Assembly: GCA_018907035.1 (NCBI GenBank)
Contig: JACCIC010000286.1
Coordinates: forward strand, 62,001-126,000
DNA from: Sycobia sp. Sy_11
Lineage: Eukaryota > Arthropoda > Insecta > Hymenoptera > Epichrysomallidae
Reading direction: 5' to 3'
Length of the DNA stretch: 64,000 nt
Both the position numbers and the translations under genes were made by a program. This document shows, in pieces, positions 44,712-55,600 of the stretch. The number at the start of each line of letters is the position of its first letter. Position 1 is the stretch's first letter. The notes beneath the pieces were generated by a model. That model was given only the letters and a program-made list of their open reading frames with translations. It was not told the DNA's origin and searched no databases.

Positions 44712-45625
44712 TAAACTCTTTTTATTTGTGTATTATGAGAGCTATCAAACCCAAGCTTCTTGACGAAAACTTTATCTCCTTGATGTTTAAGAACTTTTTC
44801 AAGGAGATAAACTTGATTTCTAAAAGTTCTTTTTCATAGAAACATCCACGATGGGTTCATTTTTATAAGTTTTTAAATGGTAAGTACTCAGATTTGTTGC
44901 TGCAATTCTGCTGATGTTGAATATTGCTGTAGACCAGTTAGGTTTATACCCTTTTCAAAATTCTGCTTTAGTTTGATCCCTCGTAACATATTTCTATCTA
45001 TGAATTTTTTTCCTTATTTTTGCTTTGCCAAGTTTTTAATTTTAAGTTCTTAAATTTTATATTAATTTCTTACAATTTGTGATTTATTTGTTGATCTAAC
45101 ATCTTTCGATTTGACACCCATAGTTCTTTACTTTATCGCAGTATGAACAGTAATTCCATTCGATAAAATATCAATCCACTTATAATTTCCGCAAAGATTA
45201 AACTGTATTCACATTTTTCTTTCAAAGTACGATTGAAACGCTCGCATATAGATGCTCTTAGATTACTATATATTGAATATAGATTAATATTATTTTTTCT
45301 CATTAGTTTTGGAAAATCTACATTGTAAAATTGTCTACCTTTACCGGTATGCAGATTCTTTAATATACGTCCGTGCTTGCGAATAGTATTAAAAGCTGTT
45401 GTGACATCTTTACCAGTTTTTTACTGCAAGGTTTCAGTCCATGCAAATTTAGATAAGGCATCTATGACTGTATGCTAAAGAGAATAAAGGATAAATACAC
45501 ATGAGGAAAGTCAACAATTTGGATTTCAATCAGATCTACTTGCCATGTCTCATTTATATTACGTAGTTCAAATTGTTGTCGATTATACTTTCGACGAGCA
45601 GGGAAATGCATACCCTCACATCGAG
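44712..45625 (-). pseudogene. Polinton-type integrase with C-terminal chromodomain, relic
   Basis: Read leftwards from 45,625, the order is RNINETWQVDLIEIQ, TVIDALSKFAWTETLQ (first catalytic Asp kept), ILKNLHTGKGRQFYN, and ASICERFNRTLK (catalytic Glu kept). The second Asp position reads Gly in HTGKG, so the DDE triad is broken. After stops the C-terminus ends in a chromodomain-like segment, VYLLEKVLKHQGDKVFVKKL at about 44,812-44,750. Retroviral-type integrases with a chromodomain occur in Polintons and insert the element into the host chromosome. Stops lie near 45,425, 45,130 and 44,860. Confidence 0.7.
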
Positions 45626-46130
45626 ATATATATGTTTTAAATTCTCCTTATCTTGCCGAAATAATACAAGTAAATTAACATTATCTCTTACAAGATGTTT
45701 TGAAGTGTGTGCATAGAATTGACAAAGATAAAAAGAATCAACTTTCTTATGTTTTTCCATGCAAAACTAAGCTTTGACATTGTCCTGTTTCTCGCAAGCA
45801 ATATCATCGAAGATCATAATAGAGATTGGAAGTACGTTGACAGGCGATACTACTGCTTCATGTTCACTGAACCGAACATATTGTACACCCTCTATTGGAT
45901 CTAAAAGTTTTTCTAAATACATGTATTTTGGTTGATATAATGATTTTGAATAAGTGTATATATTTTCAAATCCAAGACCTTTCGAATGTATTATAAGAGT
46001 CGATAAGCTATTGATTTTTCCAGAATTAAGAGATCCTCAAATGACTGCTCGTATACTTTCCTGTCGTAAATCTCCATGCCGTTTACTTTTGTTTTCTGCT
46101 CTGTAAAACAATCAAAATTTATGACTGTGG
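45560..46130 (-). pseudogene. FtsK/HerA-type genome-packaging ATPase, relic
   Basis: In several frames the minus strand gives a degraded Walker A region near 46,010-46,040 (SNSGKINSLSTLIIHSKGL), then FENIYTYSKSLYQPKYMYLE. Walker B follows as MIFDDIACEKQDN at 45,782-45,823, then KHKKVDSFYLCQFYAHTSKH and NLLVLFRQDKENLKHIY. The order and spacing match the packaging ATPases of Polintons and related viruses, which drive DNA into capsids. Frameshifts lie near 46,040 and around 45,770. Walker B is the best-preserved motif. Confidence 0.65.
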
Positions 46131-46260
46131 TAATTATGTCGAATATTCTTTGAGTTACATATTGCACATTACCGTTTTAATTGTAACTATGAGAGTAGAG
46201 TATAAATAGCACGCTTATATAAAAATTGAAGTAGTATAATTTGAACTTTCCATACAGAAT
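46130..46260. promoter_or_regulatory. divergent intergenic region of copy B
   Basis: Lies between the minus-strand ATPase start and the plus-strand PLA2-like start. From about 46,183 it aligns with the leader at 15,995-16,071 in copy A (TATGAGAGTAGAGTATAAAT...), which also contains TATAAAT. It probably held both promoters; no precise start sites can be fixed. Confidence 0.4.
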
Positions 46261-47152
46261 GATCGTACATAAGTGAGAATGTAGTTGAGTATTTAATAAG
46301 ATATCTAGTAAATTATATATTGAACTGCATTTACCAGGTTATCAATACTGTGGTCCTGGGACAAAATTGAAAAAACATATACGTGGGTCATTTGACAAGT
46401 ACCTAGCCTCATCGCCATTTGGTGCGACTATCGCACCAGAAATGAAACTCTTGCAACCAAGGAGCACTCAAAACAGAGGACTGTACCCGATGAACCTGTT
46501 CCGAAGAAGGCGAAGACGATCCCGTCGGCCGGAAAGATGATGATCACTATTTTCTGGGATTCTCAAGGTGTGGTTTTTATAGATTATCTGGAGAGGGAGA
46601 ACAATCACAGAACAGTACTACGAAGAATTATTGAGCCGATTTGATACCGTGTTAAAAAAACGGTCCCAATTGTCTAAAAAAAAGTATTTTTCCACCATGA
46701 TAATACGCCGGCTTATACTTCTGCACTCACCACGGCTAAATTGGTCGAATTACATTACGATCTGCAGCGTCATCCACCGTATTCTCCGGATTAGGCTCTG
46801 TGCAACATTTTTTTCCAACACGAAAAAAAAAGAGGAAAGCCGGGAAAATATTCGACTTCAATAAGGAAATAATGGCCGCAACGGAGTCTGCATGTTTTGC
46901 AGACCAAGAGAAAATATTTTTTTTAACGGCATTAAAAAAATTGGAAAACTGCTGGACCAAGTGTATTCGACTAAAAGGAGATTACATTAAAAAATAAATT
47001 TTAATTTTTGTAAAATTTTACTGTTTTCAATTGTAGGTTAGGTACTTATCAAAAGTATGGCTGGAAGATTCCTTCACTTGCAGACTATAATGCAATAGAA
47101 TGTAAAGTAAATTTAGCAGTGGGATTGCACAAAAATAAAAAAAATGCCTGGT
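46261..47152 (+). pseudogene. PLA2-like gene of copy B, split by a mariner
   Basis: The 5' fragment (46,261-46,381) has an early stop (AAGTGAGAAT) but keeps the calcium-loop-like YCGPGTKLKKH, which copy A has lost. The mariner at 46,382-47,058 follows. The 3' fragment (about 47,060-47,110) resumes at SLADYN-like sequence (CTTCACTTGCAGACTATAA). The catalytic His helix present in copy A is missing, so the insertion came with a deletion of about 150 bp. Confidence 0.6.
46382..47058 (+). mobile_element. mariner-type element inserted in the PLA2-like gene
   Basis: Terminal repeats are visible: the left end reads CGTGGGTCATTTGACAAGTACCTAGCCT and the right end reversed reads CTTTTGATAAGTACCTAACC. 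Decayed transposase pieces are VPKKAKTIPSAGKMMITIFW, DSQGVVFIDYLE, FFHHDNTPAYTSA (second Asp block, frameshifted) and HPPYSPD. The N-terminal third is deleted. Copy A supplies the unoccupied locus. Confidence 0.7.
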
Positions 47153-47159
47153 AAAAACA

Positions 47160-47448
47160 ATAAATCAACATTGATAAAAATAATTAAATCGGCTGCATAT
47201 TCTATGATTCTATGTTCGAGTTCTCAAAAAATAGTTCGCTCTGCATTAAAAGTCGTTCAAGGTTGTTAGTAAAGGCAGGTCGTAAAGGCAATGTGACAAT
47301 TCTAACGATATTATCGGTTTCTCAAAAACTTGGCAGTGTTTTACCAAAGCTTGTACCTTTATTTCCCGACTGGACTGCAACAGGAGCATTACCATGGGAT
47401 GCGGTTAGAATTGTCAAAGCTATTAATGATGCAAAAGCAGCAAAGTAA
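47160..47448 (+). pseudogene. small hydrophobic virion-type protein, copy B
   Basis: Open frame 47,212-47,448 aligned with 16,480-16,784 of copy A. The shared order is GRKGNVTI, VSQKLGSVL, KLVPLF and a Gly/Ala-containing segment ending VRIVKAINDAKAAK. The hydrophobic stretch is more diverged here (FPDWTATGALPWDA). The frame upstream of 47,212 also continues the homology but without a clear start. The role as a minor virion protein is inferred. Confidence 0.5.
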
Positions 47449-47539
47449 GAATTGAACGAAAATCAACGACATAACAAAACAATGGAGGAAATTGCTGGGA
47501 GAGGTATCTACTTAAAACTGTATACAGGCAAAGGAAAAA

Positions 47540-47949
47540 TAAATTCGCTGTAGAATTGCGAGATCAACCATTATCTGAGGTTGATTTAATAAAATACGCT
47601 CGTATTTTAAAAATTTCTGCTTTTCGAGACGTATTTATTCGTAATGTACTGCCAGCTAACAGCCCGCTTCATAATGAATCCGATATTGTGAATCATGATG
47701 ATACAAGCGCTGCTGAAACTGATTGGGTTGCAGATCGCAAGCGAGGTAACAGGGTATTATATGTCAATAGTTTTGGTGATTTACAGCAGCCCATAGATTT
47801 GTATTCTACTTTGGTGATGCTGAAATTATATCATATCATATGATACTAATTTATAAAGATAGAGCGTATTTTTCTTTGTACACGATAACCAAAAAAACTA
47901 CTGAACCGATTGTTTTGAAATTTGACATATAGATTTTATATGATCTTCG

Positions 47950-48010
<61 letters not shown>

Positions 48011-48740
48011 AATACTGCTTCTACGGATAAATATTGGATTAGCGTGTATGGGCGGTTAAATACGATATTCAGGTGCCTCAGGACGATTTCTACTGGGAGT
48101 TTTCTGTTCGGATAATAGAATGCGATGTCCAGGTGTCTTCGAACGACTTTTATGGAGAGTATTCTGTTTAGTCCGTAGGAAACGATGTCTAGCGTCCTAC
48201 GGGTATCTTCTACGCGTATTTTCATGATCGAACGGTAAAATACAATGTGCAGGTGTTTCCGGACGACTACTACGAGGAGTATTGTGTTTAGTCGGTTGGA
48301 AACGATGTCTAGCTTTCTGGGGATGACTTCTACGGGGATTTTCGTGTTTGAACGGTAAAATATGCTGTCCAGATGCCTCGGGATAATTTCTACGGGGAGT
48401 AGCGTATTCGAACGGTAGAATATGATGTTCAAGTATAACGGGACGACTTCTATGAAGAAATTCGTATTATATCATTCGAACATTCAAACTCTTAGTAGAA
48501 GTTATTCCCGGATATCTAGACATCGTATTCTACCTTCCAAACACAAACCTCTCTATAGCAGTCGTCAAGTGACATATTCTATCGTCCGAATATGAGACTC
48601 TCCGTAAACGTCGTTTCGGACACTTGGATATCTTTTTGTACCGCTCGGACTCGAAAGTACAATTATCCCCATAGAAGCCGCATGCAGTATGCATATATAT
48701 ATATATATGTGTGTGTCTGTGTGTGTGTGTGTGTGTGCGC

Positions 48741-48779
<39 letters not shown>

Positions 48780-49032
48780 TTGTATCAAATGGTCGGCGAA
48801 AAGCAGCTTTTTATACAGACACGACGATAGGCAAATTACGGTAAATTATTTATTCTAATATAAATTTTTATATATAGAGTACTTTTTACTTAGATATTAT
48901 TAAATTGTTTAAGAAATCGGTTAAATTATTATCTCGGGCAAAGCCGAGACGGGGGATGCTAGTTATGTATAATTATGAAAGTTATCAGGATATTAGTACA
49001 TATATTTGCGGTAATTTATAACTGCAAATTCT
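47540..49032 (+). pseudogene. adenain-like protease of copy B, split by a Helitron
   Basis: The 5' part (47,556-47,843) reads LSEVDLIKYARILKISAFRD, NVLPANSPLHNESDIVN, then TDWVADRKRGNRVLYVNSFG. At the expected catalytic positions His reads Asp (ETDW) and the acidic residue reads Asn (YVNSFG). After the Helitron (47,831-48,963) the 3' part gives SYQDISTYICGNL, with the nucleophile Cys still present, followed by a stop. Copy A shows the uninterrupted join. The substitutions shared between copies at the first two sites suggest they were already inactive, or unusual, before the two copies diverged. Confidence 0.6.
47831..48963 (+). mobile_element. non-autonomous Helitron with 60-bp minisatellite
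   Basis: The 5' region matches 28,699 onward (ACTAATTTATAAAGA, CTACTGAACCGATTGTT). The 3' end is hairpin TCTCGGgcaaagCCGAGA (48,932-48,949) then CTAGT at 48,959-48,963, the CTRRT terminus of Helitrons. Inside are about seven inverted units (48,060-48,470) and about three forward units (48,480-48,650) of the 60-bp minisatellite, then (TA)n/(TG)n/(TA)n. No Rep/helicase is encoded. It sits in the viral protease gene. The exact 5' boundary is uncertain by about 15 bp because of ATC/ATA repeats. Confidence 0.75.
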
Positions 49033-49149
49033 ATGTAACAATCTTGCAAGTAGTTCTATATAATATCAATCATTTTGTAATGTACGTTACGCTGAACTTA
49101 AGCTGATTTATTCAAATGCGTGAATCATTTACTTTGATACTTTATGTAC

Positions 49150-49285
49150 ATCGTCTATTCTTGAAGCTTAATATTTTCCGTCAATTGAGCAGTCATTTAA
49201 TAAAAATTATGTTCTTCATTTAGCTGAGCTTTTAACAGTCTATTCCCAATGTTGATGAAAGTTACAAGAAATTTTAAATCTCAAA
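49150..49285 (+). pseudogene. fragment of the minor structural-type gene, copy B
   Basis: Aligns with the start of 17,357-17,893 in copy A (TTAATAAAAATTATGTTCTTC, then CCCAATGTTGATGAAAG). It ends abruptly after the DES-K block, where a deletion joins it to the next gene's leader. Confidence 0.45.
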
Positions 49286-49330
49286 ACAGTCAGTTCCGAA
49301 AAAGTATAGGTCTTAAAGTTATCGCTCCTG

Positions 49331-50275
49331 GTGGAAAATCAATCGTATTTTTTTTTCAACTGTATGCAACAACATGGCAGTATACAACCGCCTGTCATAT
49401 TTGATGATTCCATTGTGCATTATGATGTTCACACTCACCAGCCATACGCAACAACTAATTTTAGTAATAGTGATGAAATTCGTATATCTATTCAATATGA
49501 AGACTTGTGTTCTCTACCTTCGTAGATTTCGTTATGAGTATGTGGTAAATATACTAAAAATGATGGTATAGCGTTGCCAAATATGAAATTTGTAAACAAC
49601 TCCTTTTGTCACTTAATTGAGGATATTTGATATGAAATGAATGCAGTAGAAATTTATAGGTGTAAAAATACTGTAATTACAAGTCTTATGAAATATTGGG
49701 TTTTTTTTAAGTCCGAATCAAAATTTTATAATAGAAAATGCAGGCTCGATATAGAAGAGTCCAATCCAATCACCGATAATTTAGGTTATTTTGATGCATC
49801 TCTTCCCCTCAACAAGATTTTCAGTTTCGTTAAAGATTGTCGTAAAATTATAATTAATGCAAAGTATGAACTTCAGCTGGTCAGATCACGCAACGATTTA
49901 AACGCTGTTTTGTAAACAGCAAGACTGAGATCAACGATAACGCAGAACAATATAAAAATTTCAAAATAGAAATTGCAAAGATCGAATGGTTGATGCCATA
50001 CGTTATAGTATCAGATGAATACAAGCTTCGACTACTAAAACACTTGGAAAAGATCATCCAATCTCTATGAGTTTTCGTACTTGTGAGATTTATGAATATC
50101 CATTCTTTCCCGCTATATCAAAGTGCATGTGGACAGTGAAAACGTCGAATTAACTAGAAAAATGGCGATTCGTCATTATAGGACTTAAAATAAATAGAAA
50201 AGGACTAAAATATACAAATTTCAGTCGCTTTGATCACTGTGATATCAGTAATGTGAAACTTTTTCTGAATTCTCA
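49331..50275 (+). pseudogene. putative capsid-type gene, copy B
   Basis: The N-terminal frame to 49,525 contains VIFDDSIVHYDVHTHQPYAT and SDEIRISIQYEDLCSLPS then a stop. Another frame continues to NAVEIYRCKNTVITSLMKYW and 49,637-49,915 (ITDNLGYFDASLPL, VRSRNDLNAVL). Further pieces to about 50,270 match the C-terminal part of copy A (SMSFRTCEIYEYPF-type). At roughly 300 codons retained in pieces it is the longest structural gene of the cassette. Similar uncharacterised proteins occur in many arthropod genomes. Identity as major capsid protein is inference. Confidence 0.5.
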
Positions 50276-50629
50276 ATTTAAATTGAGAAATTTAATTTAA
50301 TTTGGAAATTTAAATATTGATACTACTAAAAATCAATTTTATATTGTACAATTTTTATGCAAATTTTCAAAATGTCTACTACAACAAGGAGTCTCCGCTA
50401 ATTTTAAAGAGAACAGACTTACAAGGTCATATTTGACTTATAGTTATGATTGATCAAAGCAAAAGGAGTCACTCAAAAGTGCACCCGTTCATTTACGCCT
50501 AGTACGCCTAAAATTTGAATCAAAAAATAATTTTACATCAAATACGTCAGCTCACTACTTAATTTTGCATGATCAACTGTCCAATACCATTCTATGAGTG
50601 ACCCCGTTAAGAAGTTGTGAAGTGGTTGA

Positions 50630-50675
50630 AATAAGATTATATATAAGTAGAATTTTTTGTCGGAAGCGGTCATTA
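50630..50675 (+). promoter_or_regulatory. TATA box of the last viral ORF, copy B
   Basis: GATTATATATAAGTAGAATTTTTTGTCGG aligns with 18,750-18,790 of copy A. The TATATAAG is identical; the initiator 30 bp downstream has changed from GTCAGTC to GTCATTA. Confidence 0.4.
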
Positions 50676-50822
50676 ATGATCGAGTATGTCGTTGATCAAA
50701 CAGGGTGACAATGAATATATACTTAAAGACCTTTCCAATTTATTATTAAAAGCAATTTAAAAAATATAGTAATTTTATTTAAAAAACTATTTTCTCCTGA
50801 ACAATTTGCAGATCATATCAGA

Positions 50823-51233
50823 GTGCAAAATAAATGGCTTGAAATGAATTGTCATGGTGTTCCATGGAATTTCGTACAGTTTTGTTATAATCAAATTGCC
50901 AATATACTTTATGAAAATTTACCCAATACAATGAAAATACTCACCGATGGAGAAGTAAAAAGAAAATGGCTAGCGAGATATAAAAGATACAATTTTATCA
51001 TTTATAATATTGACACTGTGAATTTACCATTCTGCAAGTGGAAGAAACAGAAGCGCAAAAATAATCTAACAGTATGCATCAATCATAATACAGCATACAA
51101 AGTTACGTATTCCCTACACAATGTAAAACTATTAAAAAAATACTATCTTCAAACACAGACAAAGCAAAGCTTTTCATCATTAAACATAAGCATTGTGTTA
51201 AAAAATTTTGCATTAAAAACAATATTGCATTAA
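50823..51233 (+). pseudogene. last ORF of the viral cassette, copy B
   Basis: A 136-residue open frame. Homology with copy A begins upstream of it (KLFSPEQFADHIRVQ region, 50,770 onward), so the N-terminus is missing or recoded. Visible segments are NKWLEMNCHGVPWNFVQFCY, MKILTDGEVKRKWLARYKRY, a basic KWKKQKRKNN patch, and VTYSLHNVKLLKKYYLQ. I do not recognise the family. The open frame and basic centre suggest a DNA- or RNA-associated protein, only by composition. Confidence 0.4.
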
Positions 51234-51245
51234 AAACAAGCAATA

Positions 51246-51497
51246 GAACCACACATACATACATACAAACACACACACACATACACACGCGCGCGCACGC
51301 ACACACACACACACACGCACACACACACACGTGCATAATGTTTTGAAAAATACAAGTTACGACTGAGTTGCCTGTCTGTAGGAGACAGCAATGAAAACGA
51401 TTACATAATCGTGCTCGTCGAACTGACGTAAACACGTCCATGCATGTGCATATCAATACGAGCGTGGCAAATGGGTAGAAAAGGGATCCTCAGAGAC

Positions 51498-51554
<57 letters not shown>
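51246..51554. repeat. (CA)n and (GA)n microsatellites
   Basis: (CA)n-type repeat with CG interruptions at about 51,246-51,334 and (GA)n at 51,498-51,554, both within the right part of viral copy B. Confidence 0.9.
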
Positions 51555-51558
<4 letters not shown>

Positions 51559-51800
51559 AAGTATGGACAGCACAGAAAAGAGAAAAAGCAATCGCATCGT
51601 ACAGTCTTGAGTATGCTATAAGCTAAGGCTTCTACCCCCCCCCCCCTCTTCTCTTATGCACCTGGCGATATTGGGAAAGAAAGAGCTATATACTTTTCTC
51701 TCTCTTACTCTCTCTCTAACCCGCAATAGATATTCATAACCGTTACTGGAAACGATGAAAAAAATTGTGCCATTTTCGAGAATACCAAAATAGCACCGTT
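51340..51800 (+). repeat. right-flank repeat of viral copy B
   Basis: Matches 19,411-19,524 plus 20,995-21,360 in copy A and, inverted, 22,840-23,180. Blocks include GAACTGACGTAAACACGT, GTACAGTCTTGAGTATGCTAT and GAGCTATATACTTTTCTC. It contains (GA)n at 51,498-51,554 and a C-run near 51,636. It may be a terminal inverted repeat of the element; the matching left end is missing. Confidence 0.5.
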
Positions 51801-52549
51801 TTCGAGATGGAGGGCTCTTTCTCTATATATTACAATATGCTGGGGGTATAGCATACTTTTAAAGAGGGGAGGGATTATGCTAGAATGTCTATGGGGGCAT
51901 AGCACACTTACTACCACAATGGCTAGGTGCTAGAATATCTACAGACTATCTATTTGTTTCTAAGATAGAAGATACAACAGGCAGCCAACAAAGGTAAGTT
52001 GACTCGTACTTTTATTTGTATTGTTCATAAAATGACGAAATTTTTCGACTAAGCTAACAAATAGTATATCTCTGGGAGCATAAAACACTTTTAAAGAGGG
52101 GGATTGACTGTGGTCATATTGTTATGAGATCGTACAAAGGTTTTTTAATTCACTTTATTATTTTTTTCTGATAGAATATGATTCAATTTGTAATTTAATG
52201 TTTATTGATCTAAAATTATATATCCAATTAAACACTGCCATATCAATGGATGAAATCCGGAAGCCATTCGTGGACATTCCAAGAGTAATGGTTCAATAAC
52301 TTATCCTTCGAAGATTCGGACGTTATTGACCACGATATTAGCGATAAAATAAGCTATTAACTTAATCGCAGAAATTTCGACCGAACAACAGACGGCCCGG
52401 GCGCAAATGCTTCACTTCTCCACCCCGTCGGCTAGGGAACTGAAAAAGAATAGAGATGGAAGAGAAGAAAAATATATGGTTGATGTTGCGGAGAAGAAGA
52501 AAATAGAAGAATTGGGATGTTGACAAAGAGAGTAAATAAGAATATATAC

Positions 52550-52597
<48 letters not shown>

Positions 52598-52617
52598 TAT
52601 ATAGAAAGTGAAGGAGT

Positions 52618-52659
<42 letters not shown>

Positions 52660-55600
52660 GAGAGAGAGTGAGAGAGGTCTGTGATAAGGTGATAGAGGGG
52701 AAAGGAGGAAAGAGAGGAAGTGTGTATGAGTGTGTGTGTGTGTGTTTGTGTGTCTGTGTGTGTCTGTGTGCGTACTTGTGGCTGTGTTTGAGAAAGAGAA
52801 ACAGAGAGAAAATGAATGCAAGAGAGCCAATGATAAAGGAAATTATGAAAGAACGCAGAACTGCGAGAAGATTATGAAGTCGGGTGAAACTATAGTCCAC
52901 TAAACTCTCAGATTTTAGCCTCCTAAAAGACCAAGAATTATAAAACGTAAATACGTTCCTTGATTAGTGATGATAAAATAAACATGAAGCCTCTTTAAAG
53001 TTTTCACTCTTGAGAATTCCACCTCTTCAGTTTTTTTAGCTATCTTTCTCCTTCTTGCTAACATCTGTCGTTTCTTCGAAGACTGGCTCTTTAGCGTGCC
53101 AGATCTTCATTGAATTTGTAGAAAAACTAAATCTAAAAATCTATATATTTTATCTTTAAATTACGAGGACGAATGCACTTAACCTCATGATATCTGAATA
53201 TCGTGAAATATTCTATCTCAACAAAATATTGAACGTTCTTATCAGTAGATTGAGAAATAACCATTTATGTAATCGTATTATTTCGTATGGTTGTAAATAA
53301 AAGACAACGTTTAATTTGATGTTTTAATAATAATTTATGTTTAAACATTTTAAAATATAAAAGATTTCTTACGCATTTAATACACATTAATTTTGAAAGA
53401 TTCTCAAATTTTTTAATATTGTTTTCATGTTAGTAAACATATCAATAAAAAATTCTTTAATTTAAAAGTTTTAATCAGCACGATTTCTATAATTTAAAAT
53501 CTTTAAATCGAAATAAATCAGCTGAAATTTTATCCCGACTATAATTTTATGCAACAGAGCTATTGCTGCTATTCTACCCTGTTGAAAATCATTTGCCTGA
53601 ATTCGATGAATATTTATGTTACATACCTACACACACTTGCATATATTTACACATAGACTTGTGAGACATTCAACTGAAATAGCCACTTTAGGCAAATAAA
53701 TCGCTCGCGGATGAGAGCAGAGAAATTTAGATCGCAGAAGGGAAGCCTCAAGCATCCTGCGTAAGTCTCGCTCTCATTCAGTGCCCCCTTCCACCTTCCA
53801 TTAGCTTCTGATTCATCAATGCTTCAGTCGCCATCCTCCGCCTGCAGGTTAACTGATGTGTACCTTTAAGAAGCGTCGCAATGCTATATTCAACTCTTAA
53901 AACGGAAGTGAAGCTATTCCTCTTTTTCTCTTTCTTTTGCTTACCTCTCATAATCAGAGCGTGAGAGAGAGGGGGGCTGGAGAAAATTTTATCATATTCT
54001 TGATTGTTAGAACCTCACGGTTCGCATATCCCTTCTTTTTACAATTTGACCAACAAATTGAGGCTGAGGAAATCTCGTGGCTTTTAATTGACTAGGTGAA
54101 GCATTTCACGCACTCAAGTTACTCCAATGTATTTTTGTAAGCTTATATAGCACGTTGGTGCGGGCGAAGTGCTATTGTTGCTACAACTTCCTAGCGCTAT
54201 GTCATCACGCTTTCTCGGGATTGCAAGGGCAAGTGAAGTTTGATGATCTAATTATAGTAGCTATTTTTTGGAGATTTTAGTTTCCATTTTTCATATCAGT
54301 ATAGTTTCGTCATTGTTATCTGTGTTAACTTATGCAAATATCCTAATAGTTAAACTTCTGCAATAGACTGAGAAAGATTTAAAGTTCTAGAAAACGATTG
54401 AATATAGATTTTTAATCATAATATGATTAATATGATTAAAAATTAAAAATTAATCTACAAAGATATTTGTTGGATTGTTGACATTATAAAAAGTGAATCA
54501 TAATAATAAATATGGAGGTATTAAAAATGTATATTGTTCAGAATGTCTTTTGATGTTGACAAAAGCCAATAATTTGCATTGCAGAAGTTAAGTGCGACTG
54601 TTGCTCCATTTTCTTTATTCATTAGGAAACAATAAACCAAAAAACAAAATGAACCAAATGTTCAAATATTCATTCCAGATATAACTCAATAAATTTTGTT
54701 CTCGAATAGGGGGTGAGAGAGAAAGAGAGAGAGAGAGAGAAATAGTGGGGGGGCAGAAAGAGATTGAGAGTGAGAGAGAGAGTGAGAGAAAGAGAATGAG
54801 TAAGAGAGGGAAGTCGGAGAGAGAAGCTCGTTTGGCTCGGCAGCTAAAAAATAGGGTATGATATCTGTCGCTCTCTTTTTCTTTCATTCATCGATAGTCC
54901 CTTTCCCCACCACAATCTCTAGAGAGTCACGACTTACGGCGAATGAAATAATTTTCGCTCCTCACTGCTCCTCTAAATGTTTTTCTGACATGCCAAGATG
55001 TATTGAATCCTTCTGCGCCACCAAATGGATACGCATTAACGGCAAGGGGCGTGGAAGTAGCCTTTTGTTTTCGAGATACAATGGTGGGTGAATGGGAAAA
55101 ACAGCTTAAATTTTCGAGCTCCGCGGAATCGTATTGCGATAGCGACTTCCGGAATAAGAGATAACATCTCTCTATGGAATCTATGTGTACACTGGTGGTC
55201 TCCTCTTTCTCTATCTCTCTATCTACTCTTTCTCCTCGACAACCCACGAGCCGTGCTTGCGGCAACATTATCTAAAATTCAAGCTGTAATTACTTTGCTG
55301 GTCGGCACTGCCGGCTGCTTGATTTATAGTTAACGTAGGCAATGCAGCTGCGTGGGTGTAAGTAATTAAAAATGTACCATCGCGTGGTAAATGCTTCCCC
55401 GCGCGGGTGCAGGAAAAGGGTAGGAAGGAGTTTGAGGTGGCGGGGAACATTACTTGCTAGGATAAGAGGCGGATTGTGGGGATTCTGACCTGTTCCTACC
55501 TTGTTCTTGAGTGAAAAAAACCGCTGTGGTGAGCTTTGAAGCAAGCGAGACTGCACTCCTGCGTGGAGATAAGCAAATATCAAAACTGAAATTCCCGGCG

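Larger units (their letters stand above)
44712..51800. mobile_element. endogenous Polinton/adintovirus-like element, decayed copy B
   Basis: Divergent layout. On the minus strand are integrase with chromodomain (44,712-45,625) and packaging ATPase (45,560-46,130). On the plus strand are PLA2-like, small hydrophobic protein, adenain-like protease, minor structural fragment, large structural gene and a last ORF. Integrase plus ATPase plus adenain-like protease is the diagnostic set of Polintons and adintoviruses; the PLA2-like domain fits the latter. Nested insertions are a mariner (46,382-47,058) and a Helitron (47,831-48,963). No DNA polymerase was found, and neither terminus is proven. The left side abuts a mariner fragment, while the right side shares a repeat with copy A and 22,840-23,180. 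Confidence 0.75.

Noticed and set aside
47851..48432. A 193-residue repeat protein on the minus strand as a real gene
   Set aside because: It is the minisatellite read in frame and runs into a (TA)n tract; the opposite strand is also open, so openness follows from the 60-bp unit length.
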